A DNA stretch of 64,000 bases, from NCBI GenBank assembly GCA_963805715.1, contig CAWDVK010000009.1, forward strand, positions 186,001-250,000, read 5' to 3'. This document shows, piece after piece, positions 15,487 through 23,776 of the stretch. Origin of the DNA: CAWDVK01 sp963805715. Lineage in GTDB: Bacteria; Actinomycetota; Actinomycetes; Streptosporangiales; Streptosporangiaceae. Every line of letters begins with the position of its first letter. Position 1 is the stretch's first letter. The notes under the pieces are model-generated. The model did not search any database and had not been told where the DNA came from. It saw nothing but the letters and a program-made list of their open reading frames with translations. A program made the position numbers and the translations under genes.

Positions 15487-18459
15487 TCAGCCTTCCCGCC
15501 CGGCGGCCAGGCCGACACCCTCGGCATAAGCGATGGCGGCGGCCTCGGTGCGGCTGGCCGCGCCGAGCTTGGCCAGGATGTTGGACACGTGCACGCTGGC
15601 CGTCTTCGGCGCGATGAACAGCTCGGCGGCGATTTCCCTGTTACTGCGGCCCGCCGCGAGCAGGCGCAGCACCTCGGCCTCGCGAGCGGTCAGCCCGCGC
15701 AGCGCGCTCGCCGAGCGGGTCGCGGCCGGGTTTGACCCGCTGCTCAGCCGGGAGCGGCGGCCGAGGTCCGTCAGCGCCGACCGCAGCGGCCGGGCGCCGA
15801 GGCGGTCAGCGACCTCGACGGCCAGCCGCCATTCACGTTCCGCCTCGTCCCGGCGCCCGGCCTCGATCAGCGCCTCGGCGAGCCGCCATCGCGTCCTGGC
15901 CGTCTCGTAGACGAACGCAGGGCCGAATTCCGCCAGCACGGCCTGCCAGGCGCCGGGGTCGTTGGCACCCTGCGCGCGCAGCCATTCCGCCTCGGCGCGC
16001 GCCAGCCAGGCCCGGCCGTCGACCCCCAGCACCCAGGCGGGCCTGCGCCGGAAGGCTGCGCCCTCGCGGGCCGCCTCGATGAAGGCGCGGGCCGCCTCGA
16101 CCGAGGCCGCGGCGGTGACCTCGTCGCCCCCGGCCCTGGCCCGGCTGGCCCGGTCGGCGAGCGCGGCGACCCCCACCGCGGCCACCCGGATCAGCTGCGG
16201 GGCAGGGCCGCCGAGCCGGTCCACCTGCACGCTGATGGCGGCGGTCGCGTCGGTGACCGCGGCGTCGATGTCGCCCTGCCAGAGCGCATGCTCGGCGAGC
16301 AGGCCGCGGGCCAGGTACTCGCTGAAACCGTCCACCGGCCAGAACGGCTCCAGCCAGGTCCGCCGGTCGGCGACAGCCGGGCTGCCCCGCGCGACATCGA
16401 TAAACAGCGCCATGGCCGAGAGCACGGCCTCGCGCGGCCCGGTGACCCGGACCGGGAAGCCATCAGCGAGCTGCTGGGCATGATCCCAGTCGCCGTCGTT
16501 GTAATGCGCCAGGTAATGCAGGTACTGCAGGTCCAGCCCGAACGGCGCCAGGCCGAGCCCGGCGGACTCGGCGCGCAGCAGGCCGGCGTGCGCGGCGGCG
16601 CTCGCGTCGTCCAGGTCGCCACGTTCCAGGTGCGCCCTGGCCTTCTGGAACGCGGCGCGCAGGGCCACGTGCAGGCCGCCGTCCAGCGACTGCCGGTACG
16701 CGCTGGTGAAAAGCTCGATCGCGGCATCGGTGCGGCAGGCCCGCTCCTCGAGCTGGCCGAGCGACACCAGGACGTCGGCCTCCATGGCCGCCGAGCCGGC
16801 CGCCCGGGCCGCGGCCAGCGCTCGCTGCGCCCATTCGGGTGCGCTGTCCTGGTCGCTGGTGTGCATGAGCGCCTGCACGTAGGTGGCCAGCGCCCTGGCG
16901 CGCTCCCAGCGGGCCGGCTCCTCCGGCAGCGCGTCAATGGCGGCCCTGGCCGCGTGCACGGCCGCCTCATGCTCGCCCAGCTCCACCAGCAGGTAGGCGA
17001 GCCGCTCGCTGGCCTGGCTCAGCAGCACCGGGTCATTGCCGTCAGCCAGGAAGCCGAGCAGCCGGCGCAGCTGCTGGACCGCGCGCGCCACGTCACCGCT
17101 GGCGGCCGCGCTCGTCGCGGACTCAAAGGCCAGCCGCCCCCGGTCCAGGCCGGCCAGCTTCTCCGGGTCACTGACCCGCTCCCACAAGGCCAGCGCCTGG
17201 TCGTAGTGGCGGTGCGACTCAGCCGGCGCGGCCAGCCGCTCCGCCTCGTGGCCGGCCCGGACCGAGGCGGCGAAGGCCCCGGCAACGTCATGGCTGGCCA
17301 GGCTGTGATGGGCCAGCGCGGCCGCGGTGCCGGGCACGGTCGACAGCCGCACCTCGTCGGCCAGCAGCTCAGCGAGCCTGGCATGCAGCCGGGTCCGCTC
17401 GCCGGGCAGCAGGTCGGCGTAGACGGCCTCGCGCAGCAGCGCGTGCCGGAACGTGTAGCCCTGGTCCCCGTCGGGCACCAGCAGCTGGCTCGCCACCGCC
17501 TCCCTGATGGCCAGGTCGTACTGGGCGGGAGCCTGGCCACTGGCCGCCATGACCGTGTCGTCGTCGACCCGGCGGCCGGCCACGGCCGCCGCCCGCAGCA
17601 CCTGCTGAGCCTCGGGTGACAGCCGCTGGACCCGGTCGAGCAGCAGCTCGGCCAGGCCGGCCGGAAGATCGGAGCAGCCATCGGCTGCGGCGGCCAGCAG
17701 TTCCTCGGCGTAGTAGGCGTTTCCCTCCGCCCGCTGGATAATGGCCTCCAGCTCGGCCGCTTCCAGCCGGCGGGGCGCCAGCGAGCGCAGGTGATCAGCC
17801 ATCGCCTGGGCCGACAGCGGCCCGAGCTCGACCGCCGTCACCCTCGGCAGCCGCACCAGCTCGGCGGCGACCGCCCGCAGCGGATGGCCGCGGTGCAGGT
17901 CATCGGTCCGGTACGTGCCGACGAGGGCAACCCGCTCGCGGTGCAGCACCCTGCTCAGGAACGTGAGCAGGTCCCTGGTGGACCGGTCGGCCCAGTGCAG
18001 GTCCTCCAGCACGAGCAGCACGGGGGCGCTGTCGGCCAGCTCGGCGAGCATCCCGAGCACCGCGCCGAATAGCTGCTGCTGCGCCATGCCGGGCGACTCG
18101 GCACCGCTCGCGGCCGCGGCGCTGCGGTCGGGCAGCAGCTGCCCCAGGATCGGGCGTGCCGCGAGGGCGTCCAGCAGCGAGGCGGCGGATGGGCCGGGCG
18201 CGGCGCTGCGCAGCGCATCGGCGAGCGGCAGGTAGGGAAGGCTGTCACCCAGCTCGGCGCACCGCCCGGACAGGACCGTGAAGCCGCGCTGCGCGGCTAC
18301 GCCGCAGAGCTCAGCAGCCAGGCGCGTCTTGCCGACGCCCGCGTCACCGCTGACCAGGGCTACGACGGGCTGCCCGGCAGCGGCCTGATCGAGCAGCCCC
18401 AGCAGGCGCCCCAGCTCCGCCGCCCTGCCAACGAGATCTCCGGCCCGACGCTCAAGCAT
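15487..18459 (-). CDS. LuxR family LAL-type transcriptional regulator with AAA ATPase
   Basis: A 990-residue regulator. N-terminal STAND/AAA ATPase: DLVGRAAELGRLLGLLDQA at the start, Walker A SGDAGVGKTRLAAEL at about residues 38-52 and Walker B LLVLEDLHWAD around 140-150. A long helical TPR-like region spans about 370-880. The C-terminal LuxR HTH at about 920-980 reads LTAREAEVLRLLAAGRSNRE and then IAAELFIAPKTASVHVSNIL. LAL proteins are large activators, often of secondary metabolism or sugar use, and ATP/ligand-gated like MalT. The gene stands alone with no adjacent biosynthetic cluster. The ATG at 18459 gives a start only 8 residues before the ATPase domain, as in the family. Confidence 0.92.
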   Translation of the reverse strand: MLERRAGDLVGRAAELGRLLGLLDQAAAGQPVVALVSGDAGVGKTRLAAELCGVAAQRGFTVLSGRCAELGDSLPYLPLADALRSAAPGPSAASLLDALAARPILGQLLPDRSAAAASGAESPGMAQQQLFGAVLGMLAELADSAPVLLVLEDLHWADRSTRDLLTFLSRVLHRERVALVGTYRTDDLHRGHPLRAVAAELVRLPRVTAVELGPLSAQAMADHLRSLAPRRLEAAELEAIIQRAEGNAYYAEELLAAAADGCSDLPAGLAELLLDRVQRLSPEAQQVLRAAAVAGRRVDDDTVMAASGQAPAQYDLAIREAVASQLLVPDGDQGYTFRHALLREAVYADLLPGERTRLHARLAELLADEVRLSTVPGTAAALAHHSLASHDVAGAFAASVRAGHEAERLAAPAESHRHYDQALALWERVSDPEKLAGLDRGRLAFESATSAAASGDVARAVQQLRRLLGFLADGNDPVLLSQASERLAYLLVELGEHEAAVHAARAAIDALPEEPARWERARALATYVQALMHTSDQDSAPEWAQRALAAARAAGSAAMEADVLVSLGQLEERACRTDAAIELFTSAYRQSLDGGLHVALRAAFQKARAHLERGDLDDASAAAHAGLLRAESAGLGLAPFGLDLQYLHYLAHYNDGDWDHAQQLADGFPVRVTGPREAVLSAMALFIDVARGSPAVADRRTWLEPFWPVDGFSEYLARGLLAEHALWQGDIDAAVTDATAAISVQVDRLGGPAPQLIRVAAVGVAALADRASRARAGGDEVTAAASVEAARAFIEAAREGAAFRRRPAWVLGVDGRAWLARAEAEWLRAQGANDPGAWQAVLAEFGPAFVYETARTRWRLAEALIEAGRRDEAEREWRLAVEVADRLGARPLRSALTDLGRRSRLSSGSNPAATRSASALRGLTAREAEVLRLLAAGRSNREIAAELFIAPKTASVHVSNILAKLGAASRTEAAAIAYAEGVGLAAGREG

Positions 18460-18624
18460 CCCCTCATTATCCCGGGCGGATCTGACGTTTCGGACGCCGT
18501 GCCTGACCGGACGGCCCGGCCGGCAGTTCCGGGGCGGATGATGTCCGGGCAGGGCAGGCCCGTTCGTCCCCTGGAACGGGGGCGGTCGAGCTCCGCCCGG
18601 TCATCGCGTGGACCTGATCGCGTC

Positions 18625-18790
18625 GTGGCAGCTGCCGAGGGCCGGCTGGCCGACACGATCCGGGTGGAGGGCGCACGGATCCTCGCGACTCTCATCCGGA
18701 CGGCTGGCAGCATGCCGGTGGCGCGGGACGCCGTGCAGGAAGCGGTGCTCGCCGCGCTGTGCGACTGGCCGCGGTCCGGATGCGAGCCCG
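18625..18790 (+). pseudogene. Remnant of an ECF sigma factor gene (region 2 only)
   Basis: One frame reads EGARILATLIRTAGSMPVAR, then DAVQEAVLAALCDWPRSG. This matches the start of sigma region 2 in ECF factors of the 'VFRxESGRIxATLIRxxGDxDLAEDAVQEAFxxALxxWPxxG' kind. The match ends abruptly at about 18786, and the rest of the gene (regions 2.3-4) is absent. It abuts the opposite-strand DsbA-like remnant. A decayed fragment, not a functional sigma factor. Confidence 0.55.
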
Positions 18791-18809
18791 CTGCTATTCG
18801 AGCCCGGTG

Positions 18810-19028
18810 CCGGTGGCCGGCCGCCACCGCCGCCCCGATGATCCGCGCGTCCGGGTCCACCTGGGCACCGTCGACCAGCACGGTCGGGTTGGCAGCCACG
18901 CCGCGGGCCATGGCCCGCTCGGTCACGTAGCCGGGCCAGTCCAGGTAGCGGCGGCTGACGACGCAGTCCCGGAACTGATCGCGGGGCAGGCCCGCCCAGA
19001 CGCCGATCTCGATCAGCTCAGCGTCGGC
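18810..19028 (-). pseudogene. C-terminal remnant of a DsbA-like thioredoxin-fold protein
   Basis: Immediately after the stop of the HPF-like gene, the minus strand reads ELIEIGVWAGLPRDQFRDCV, VSRRYLDWPGYVTERAMARG and VAANPTVLVDGAQVDPDARI. This is the C-terminal half of a DsbA-like domain: a helical insertion, then the conserved cis-proline-type NPTVLVDG strand. The CxxC active site and everything upstream are missing. The frame then runs out of homology toward 18810. Probably left by a deletion that removed the 5' part. Confidence 0.55.
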
Positions 19029-19391
19029 TCAGGCAGACCCGTACCGGGTGGCATGGCCCTTGCGGGCGGCTCGCCTGGCCTTCTCGTCCTCGACCTGCCG
19101 GATCAGTTCCTTGCGCGCCTCGACCACGCCGCGGTCAAGCTCCGGGTCGGCCACCGTGGCCACGACGGAGGGCCAGCCCGGCAGCCAGGCCTCCAGGGTG
19201 ACGCGCTGCTCGGGACCGCCCCGGTCCTTGACCCGGATCTCCAGGTTCACCTGCTCGGGATCCCACCGGGCCAGGTGCCGCTCCAGGCTGGCCAGCAGGT
19301 CCAGGACATGAGGGCGCTCGGATTCGGCGAAGCCGGCACCCAGCCGAAGACGGTCAGCAAGAATCTGCGTTGATTCCCCAGTTTCGCTCAT
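19029..19391 (-). CDS. HPF/RaiA-like ribosome hibernation family protein
   Basis: A 120-residue protein, MSETGESTQILADRLRLGAG at the N-terminus. The core (LERHLARWDPEQVNLEIRVK, then RVTLEAWLPGWPSVVATVAD) has the beta-alpha-beta-beta pattern of the short ribosome-associated HPF/RaiA (sigma-54 modulation) fold. A basic C-terminal helix rich in Lys/Arg (about residues 95-118) would suit rRNA contact. Such proteins bind the 30S subunit in stationary phase. The assignment rests on pattern recognition and is moderate. It is transcribed 76 bp downstream of glmS in the same direction and may be cotranscribed. Confidence 0.6.
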   Translation of the reverse strand: MSETGESTQILADRLRLGAGFAESERPHVLDLLASLERHLARWDPEQVNLEIRVKDRGGPEQRVTLEAWLPGWPSVVATVADPELDRGVVEARKELIRQVEDEKARRAARKGHATRYGSA

Positions 19392-19467
19392 CCACCCAGC
19401 CTTCCACGATCCGCGCGGCGAGGCGCGCCGAGGTGCGGTAGCTGGCGAATGCGGCCGTATGACGCCG

Positions 19468-21288
19468 TTACTCCACCGTGACCGATTTGGCGAGATTCCG
19501 GGGCTTGTCGATGTCGAGCCCGAGCGCGAGCGCCGCATGATAGGCCAGCAGCTGCAGCGGGATGATCAGCAGGATGGGATCGAGCTCCCGCTCATTCTTC
19601 GGGACCGTGACCCCGGGGACATCGAGCTCGCCGGCGGCGACGCCGGGATGCGTGATCGTGACGACCGGCCCGTTGCGCGCGATGATCTGCTGGATCGCGG
19701 CCAGGTTGCGGTCGGCGAGCTCGTCGTCCGGCAGGATCGCCACCGTGGGCATGCCCTCGTCGATCAGCGCCAGCGGCCCGTGCTTGAGCTCGCTGGTCTG
19801 GTAGGCCTCGGCGTGCCGGTAGGACACTTCCTTGAACTTCTGCGCGCCCTCGCGGGCGACGGGGAAGCCGCGCACCCGGCCGACGAAGAACAGGCTCTGG
19901 GCGCCGGCCAGGCCCTTGGCCACCTCCGCGATGTGCGGCTCGTCGCTGATGATGTCGCCGATCTGCTCCGGGAGCTTCCGCAGCCCCGCGATGATCCGCT
20001 GGCCATCGGTGATCGACAGGTCGCGGACCCGGCCGAGCGCCAGGGCGAGCATCGCGAAGCCGATGGCCATGTGCGTCAGCGCCTTGGTTGACGCCACCGC
20101 GACCTCGGGCCCGGCGTGCAGGTAGATCCCCCCGTCGCTCTCCCGCGCGATGGTCGAGCCGACGACATTGACCAGGCCGATGACCTCGCCGCCCTTGCGC
20201 TTGACTTCCTGCACGGCGAAGGCGGTGTCGGCCGTCTCGCCGGACTGGCTCACCGCGATATACAGGGTGTCAGGCTCGATGATCGGGTTCCGGTAGCGGA
20301 ACTCCGACGCAGGCTCGGCGTCAGCGGGGACGCGGGCCAGTTCCTCGATCATGGACGCGCCGATCTGCCCCACGTAGTAGGCCGATCCGCAGCCGAGGAT
20401 CTTGACCCGGCGGAAGCCGCGCAGCTCGCGCGGCCCGAGGTTGAGCCCGTCCAGCCGGGCGGTGCCGAACCGGTCGTCCAGGCGGCCGCGCAGCATCCGC
20501 TCGATGGAGGAAGGCTGCTCCAGGATCTCCTTATGCATGTAGTGCTGGTGCTCCGCGAGCTCGACCTCGGCCAGATCGAGGTCGATGCTGGTCGGGGCCT
20601 TCTCGGTGTTCTCCTCGTCCCGGCTGAAGGTGCGGAACCCGGATGCGGTCACCGTGGCCAGCTCGCCGTCGTCCAGGTGCACGACGGACGTGGTGTGCCG
20701 CACCAGCGCGGACAGGTCGCTGGCCACGAACATCTCGTGGTCCCCGACGCCGAGGATCAGCGGGGAGCCGTTCCGGGCGGCGACGATGCGGTCCGGGTTC
20801 CGCTCGTCGATGACCGCGATGGCCCAGGTCCCGGTAACCCGGGCCAGCGCGTCGAGAACCGCCTGCTCCAGCGTGGCCGCGGGGGAGCGGGCCACCAGGT
20901 GGGCGATGACCTCGGTATCGGTCTCGGAGGCGAAGGTGACTCCCTGGGCTGTCAGCCGCTCGCGCAGGACGGCTGCGTTGTCGATGATGCCGTTGTGCAC
21001 GACGCTGATCCGCCCGTCCTCACTGGTCTGGGGATGCGCGTTCTGCTCGGTGGCAGGCCCGTGCGTGGCCCAGCGGGTATGCCCGATCCCCACCTTGCCG
21101 GCCGCGCGCCTGGGCAGCGACGCTTCCAGGTCGCGGACGCGGCCGACCTTCCGGTACACCTGGGTGCCCCTGGCAGCGATGATCGCGATGCCTGCCGAGT
21201 CGTAGCCGCGGTACTCCAGCCGGGACAGGCCCTCGACGAGGATGGGAACAGCGTTCTGGTTGCCGACGTAGCCGACGATTCCACACAT
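19468..21288 (-). CDS. glmS: Glutamine--fructose-6-phosphate aminotransferase (isomerizing)
   Basis: A 606-residue complete GlmS. MCGIVGYVGNQNAVPILVEG gives the N-terminal nucleophile Cys2 of the class II glutamine amidotransferase domain (about 1-240), and LEYRGYDSAG follows. Two SIS isomerase domains occupy about 285-600, with GCGSAYYVGQIG and SQSGETADT for sugar-phosphate binding and a C-terminal DKPRNLAKSVTVE tail typical of the enzyme. It makes glucosamine-6-phosphate, the first committed step to peptidoglycan amino sugars. GGAGG 8 nt before the ATG supports the start. The 21323-21592 gene ends 34 bp upstream on the same strand. No glmS ribozyme-like structure is evident. Confidence 0.96.
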   Translation of the reverse strand: MCGIVGYVGNQNAVPILVEGLSRLEYRGYDSAGIAIIAARGTQVYRKVGRVRDLEASLPRRAAGKVGIGHTRWATHGPATEQNAHPQTSEDGRISVVHNGIIDNAAVLRERLTAQGVTFASETDTEVIAHLVARSPAATLEQAVLDALARVTGTWAIAVIDERNPDRIVAARNGSPLILGVGDHEMFVASDLSALVRHTTSVVHLDDGELATVTASGFRTFSRDEENTEKAPTSIDLDLAEVELAEHQHYMHKEILEQPSSIERMLRGRLDDRFGTARLDGLNLGPRELRGFRRVKILGCGSAYYVGQIGASMIEELARVPADAEPASEFRYRNPIIEPDTLYIAVSQSGETADTAFAVQEVKRKGGEVIGLVNVVGSTIARESDGGIYLHAGPEVAVASTKALTHMAIGFAMLALALGRVRDLSITDGQRIIAGLRKLPEQIGDIISDEPHIAEVAKGLAGAQSLFFVGRVRGFPVAREGAQKFKEVSYRHAEAYQTSELKHGPLALIDEGMPTVAILPDDELADRNLAAIQQIIARNGPVVTITHPGVAAGELDVPGVTVPKNERELDPILLIIPLQLLAYHAALALGLDIDKPRNLAKSVTVE

Positions 21289-21322
21289 ATCTTGATCCTC
21301 CGGGTTCTCAGCCGTACATTTC

Positions 21323-21592
21323 TCAGCCGTACACGATGCGGCGCAGCTGACGTTCGGACAGCGCGGGCGCGGCCACGACGCGGCCAGCCAGCTCGGCGGA
21401 TATCAGCGCGAAAATCTCCGGATTGCGTTTCCCGAAGACCTGGTAATGGGCATGACGGCGACGCACGTAGTCCTCGACTGGCTCGCGGTACCAGGCCAGC
21501 ACGTCGGCCACGACCCGGGCAGCTTCCGCGGGCGTCAGGCCTGCGGAGCCGGCTACCCGGTCGATGAGGTCGCGGTCAAGCACCCAGCCCAT
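21323..21592 (-). CDS. Small hypothetical protein upstream of glmS, 89 aa
   Basis: A mostly helical soluble protein (MGWVLDRDLIDRVAGSAGLT, with a REPVEDYVRRRHAHYQVFGK segment in the middle). I do not recognise a named family. It lies 34 bp before glmS in the same direction, so it is probably its operon partner. Its start is 26 bp from a perfect 32-bp palindrome (21618-21649). The N-terminal half, ending in a VADVLAWYREP turn, resembles small DNA- or protein-binding helices but no HTH can be asserted. Confidence 0.6.
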   Translation of the reverse strand: MGWVLDRDLIDRVAGSAGLTPAEAARVVADVLAWYREPVEDYVRRRHAHYQVFGKRNPEIFALISAELAGRVVAAPALSERQLRRIVYG

Positions 21593-21617
21593 CTTGCTGC
21601 CTGAGGCGGCCTAATGC

Positions 21618-21649
21618 CAAGTTCCTGCCCGGATCCGGGCAGGAACTTG
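21618..21649. repeat. Perfect 32-bp palindrome upstream of the glmS operon
   Basis: Sixteen-base arms, CAAGTTCCTGCCCGGA and its exact reverse complement, with no loop. It lies between the leftward PRC-barrel gene and the leftward 89-aa/glmS genes. It could be a terminator for the former (hairpin, no U-tract), an operator, or the end of a mobile or structured element that extends to about 21930. Confidence 0.8.
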
Positions 21650-21930
21650 ACTTTGACGTGGCTTTCGCCGGCTCGCATCGGCATTTCTCCCATCCTCGGA
21701 AACCTGGCTTGGTTACCGTGGCGGGCAAGCCGAGCGCAACCTTGAAGCCAAAGACCGAAGCAAGCATCCTGATGCAAGCGGGCCTGCGAAAGGAGCGGCC
21801 GCGAGGGGTTATGTGGTCGTCTTCGAGGGAGATCAGGAGGTCGGCTATTCGGCTTACTCTCCCGGTCCGCCGGGACAGCTTGGTGAGGCGGTGCAGCGCG
21901 GGCCGCGGGTAGTAGCAGGTCCTGCTGCCG
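21650..21930. other. Unassigned 280-bp segment, possible structured RNA or mobile-element remnant
   Basis: No recognisable protein is encoded, although open frames occur on both strands. The base composition is lower in G+C than its flanks, and several short inverted repeats are visible (for example GCATCCTGATGC at about 21765-21776 and GGCTTTCGCCGG at about 21660). The combination with the 32-bp palindrome at one end suggests either a non-coding RNA or a short repeated element. I cannot match it to a known RNA family by eye. Confidence 0.35.
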
Positions 21931-22284
21931 TTACTCCCTGGTCCAGTGCGGCCGGCGGAACATCCGGCCCAGGCGCTCGTGCAGCGAGTCGCCCGCCTCC
22001 CTGAGCGTGTCGACGTGATAGACCGGCGGCCCCTCGGGCGGCGGCAGCCGGGCGGCCTGCGCGTCGTCGATGCTGCACCGGATCGAGGTGGTCGTGATCT
22101 GCTCGACGTTGTCAGCATCGACAAACCGCAGCCCCGCGTCCGTGCTGATCACGATGCCGTCGAAGACGTCCAGCTGGGGCACCTCGAGCACGTGCTCCAG
22201 CCGGCCGATCTCGGTGCCGCTGGAACTGGTCACCGGCGTGCCGGGGACCGCTGCCTCGTACGAAATGGGGGTACCGTCGGCCAC
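21931..22284 (-). CDS. PRC-barrel domain-containing protein
   Basis: A 117-residue protein. A PRC-barrel-like beta domain spans about residues 1-80: GTPVTSSSGTEIGRLEHVLE, then DVFDGIVISTDAGLRFVDAD. A conserved tail with PVYHVD and RLGRMFRRPHWTRE follows. This pattern is common in small actinobacterial stress or regulatory proteins of unknown function. The GTG at 22284 is chosen because GGAGG lies 5 nt upstream and it fits the family N-terminus (VADGTPISY); a longer frame starts with TTG at 22329. Confidence 0.75.
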   Translation of the reverse strand: MADGTPISYEAAVPGTPVTSSSGTEIGRLEHVLEVPQLDVFDGIVISTDAGLRFVDADNVEQITTTSIRCSIDDAQAARLPPPEGPPVYHVDTLREAGDSLHERLGRMFRRPHWTRE

Positions 22285-22414
22285 GCCGGCCTCCGCTGAT
22301 AGGTGACGGGTGCTGAGTCCGTAGCTCAACCTACGCCGGCGCCGGGCTGCGGGTCGGGAGCCGGGGGAGTTATCCGTTTCGTCACGAAGGCAGCTGCGGC
22401 TCGCGCGGGCAGGC

Positions 22415-23113
22415 TCAGGACCCGGCCGGCGCGGCAGCCGGGGACTCCTCGCCAGCCTCCCGCGCCGAGCCAGCCTCCCGCGCCGAGCCAGCCTCCCGCG
22501 CCGAGTCAGGCTCGGCGAGCAGGTAGGCCACGGAGGCGGTGGTCACGACCGCCATCACGATCAGCAGCAGGTGATAGTTCACGATCGCGATCAGCGCGGC
22601 GCCCGCGCCGATCGAGATGGCCTCGGGCACCGTGGCCGCCAGCGTGAGCGCCGAGTCGACCCGGCCCACCAGGTGCGGCGGCGTCCGCCGCTGGATCAGG
22701 GTGATCGCGCCCACGTTGACCCACATCAGGCACAGCCCGAGCATGACGCAGGCGGCCAGGACGACCGGCAGCACGGCGATGGTCAGCAGCAGGCAGGCGG
22801 CCGCGGCCGCCAGCAGGCCGGCCGCGATGAGCGCGCGCTCGCTCGTGCGCCGCATCACCGCTGGCGCCGCGACTGCGCCGGCGATCGCCCCGGCCGCCTG
22901 CACGGCGATCAGCACGCCGAGGAACGGCGGCGTCCGGTGCAGGCCCTGGCTGACGACCGCGAAGCAGATCGTCTCCATGAAGCCGAAGACGCTCAGCACG
23001 AGCACCGCCGTGACCAGCAGCCTGCGCAGCGCCCTGGTCCGGCCCATGTAGCGCAGGCCGGCCGTGAGCTCGGCCTTCCAGTGCGAGCGGGCGGGCGCCG
23101 CCCGCGCGGGCAG
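22415..23113 (-). pseudogene. C-terminal half of an MFS transporter, N-terminal half deleted
   Basis: The frame encodes about six membrane helices matching TM7-TM12 of an MFS exporter. It starts near HWKAELTAGLRYMGRTRALR and runs through VMLGLCLMWVNVGAITLIQR and HLVGRVDSALTLAATVPEA, ending in the terminal helix. Everything expected before it (TM1-6, about 200 residues) is missing. Upstream it joins directly, in another frame, to the winged-helix regulator that normally precedes such transporters. The hydrophilic tail carries three exact copies of an 18-bp unit. Without its N-terminal bundle this cannot be a functional transporter. Confidence 0.7.
22451..22504. repeat. Three exact copies of an 18-bp unit in the MFS 3' end
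   Basis: The unit GCCAGCCTCCCGCGCCGA is repeated three times without change. On the coding (minus) strand it encodes SAREAG-type hexapeptides just after the last membrane helix. Exact identity points to recent slippage duplication. Confidence 0.9.
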
Positions 23114-23660
23114 CCGGGCCCGCCGGGGCCGGCTCGTGCACCAGGCGGCCGGCGGCGGCCAGGTGCATGAGCGGGTAGGCGATGCCGAGGATCTCGACCG
23201 GCGGTGCGCCGCCCGGCCGCAGCTCGGGCTGGTCAAGCCGGTCGTTGTAGCGGCCGATCAGCTCGTGCAGGTCCGAGCTGAGCTGGCGGGCCTCGTCCAG
23301 GGTCAGGTAGCTGATGGTCTCGCCCGAGCCGAGCGCGTCCGCCCAGCCGTCCGGCCAGGAGCTGCGGGCGGCCAGGGCGCTGCGGGCGCGCTCCAGCAGG
23401 ATCGCGGTCAGGAAGTCGGCCAGCTCGCTGGCGGCCCGCGCAGCCTGCGGATCGTCGAGGCTGGCCGGGATGTCGATCTCCTGGTGCGCGCGCCGCCAGG
23501 GCCGCTCCCGGCCGCGGCCGCCGCCGGCCTCCTCCACGTACCCGTAGCGGGCCAGCGTCCGCAGGTGGAAGGCGCAGTTGGCCGGGGACTCGCCGAGGAC
23601 CTCGCTGGCCTGGGTCGCGGTCAGCGTCCCGACGTGGGCTCGAAACATGCCTTCCGGCAA
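23114..23660 (-). pseudogene. ArsR-like winged-helix regulator, truncated at both ends
   Basis: The minus-strand frame from 23660 reads LTATQASEVLGESPANCAFH and LRTLARYGYVEEAGGGRGRE, the recognition helix and wing of the helix-turn-helix family that usually sits before MFS genes. The first helix is missing: an in-frame TAG lies ten codons before the ATG, and the residues before LTATQ do not match. At the C-terminal end the frame passes the usual 'EILGIAYPLMHLA' segment, then loses homology at about 23114, where the MFS remnant begins in another frame. The open frame continues to 22506 but that part is a shadow. Confidence 0.6.
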
Positions 23661-23776
23661 GGGCCAGCTGATGGCTAGCCGCCTAGGTGGAGAATCCCAT
23701 CAGGGCGGTGCGCGGCAAGGCCGGGACCGCCCGTGAGTCGCTTCGCTGCCGGAGCCTCATGACGAGAGGACACGTG

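Noticed and set aside
19468..21288. glmS ribozyme upstream of glmS
   Set aside because: That ribozyme is known from Gram-positive low-GC bacteria; the 34-bp gap before glmS is too short and the region upstream does not resemble it.
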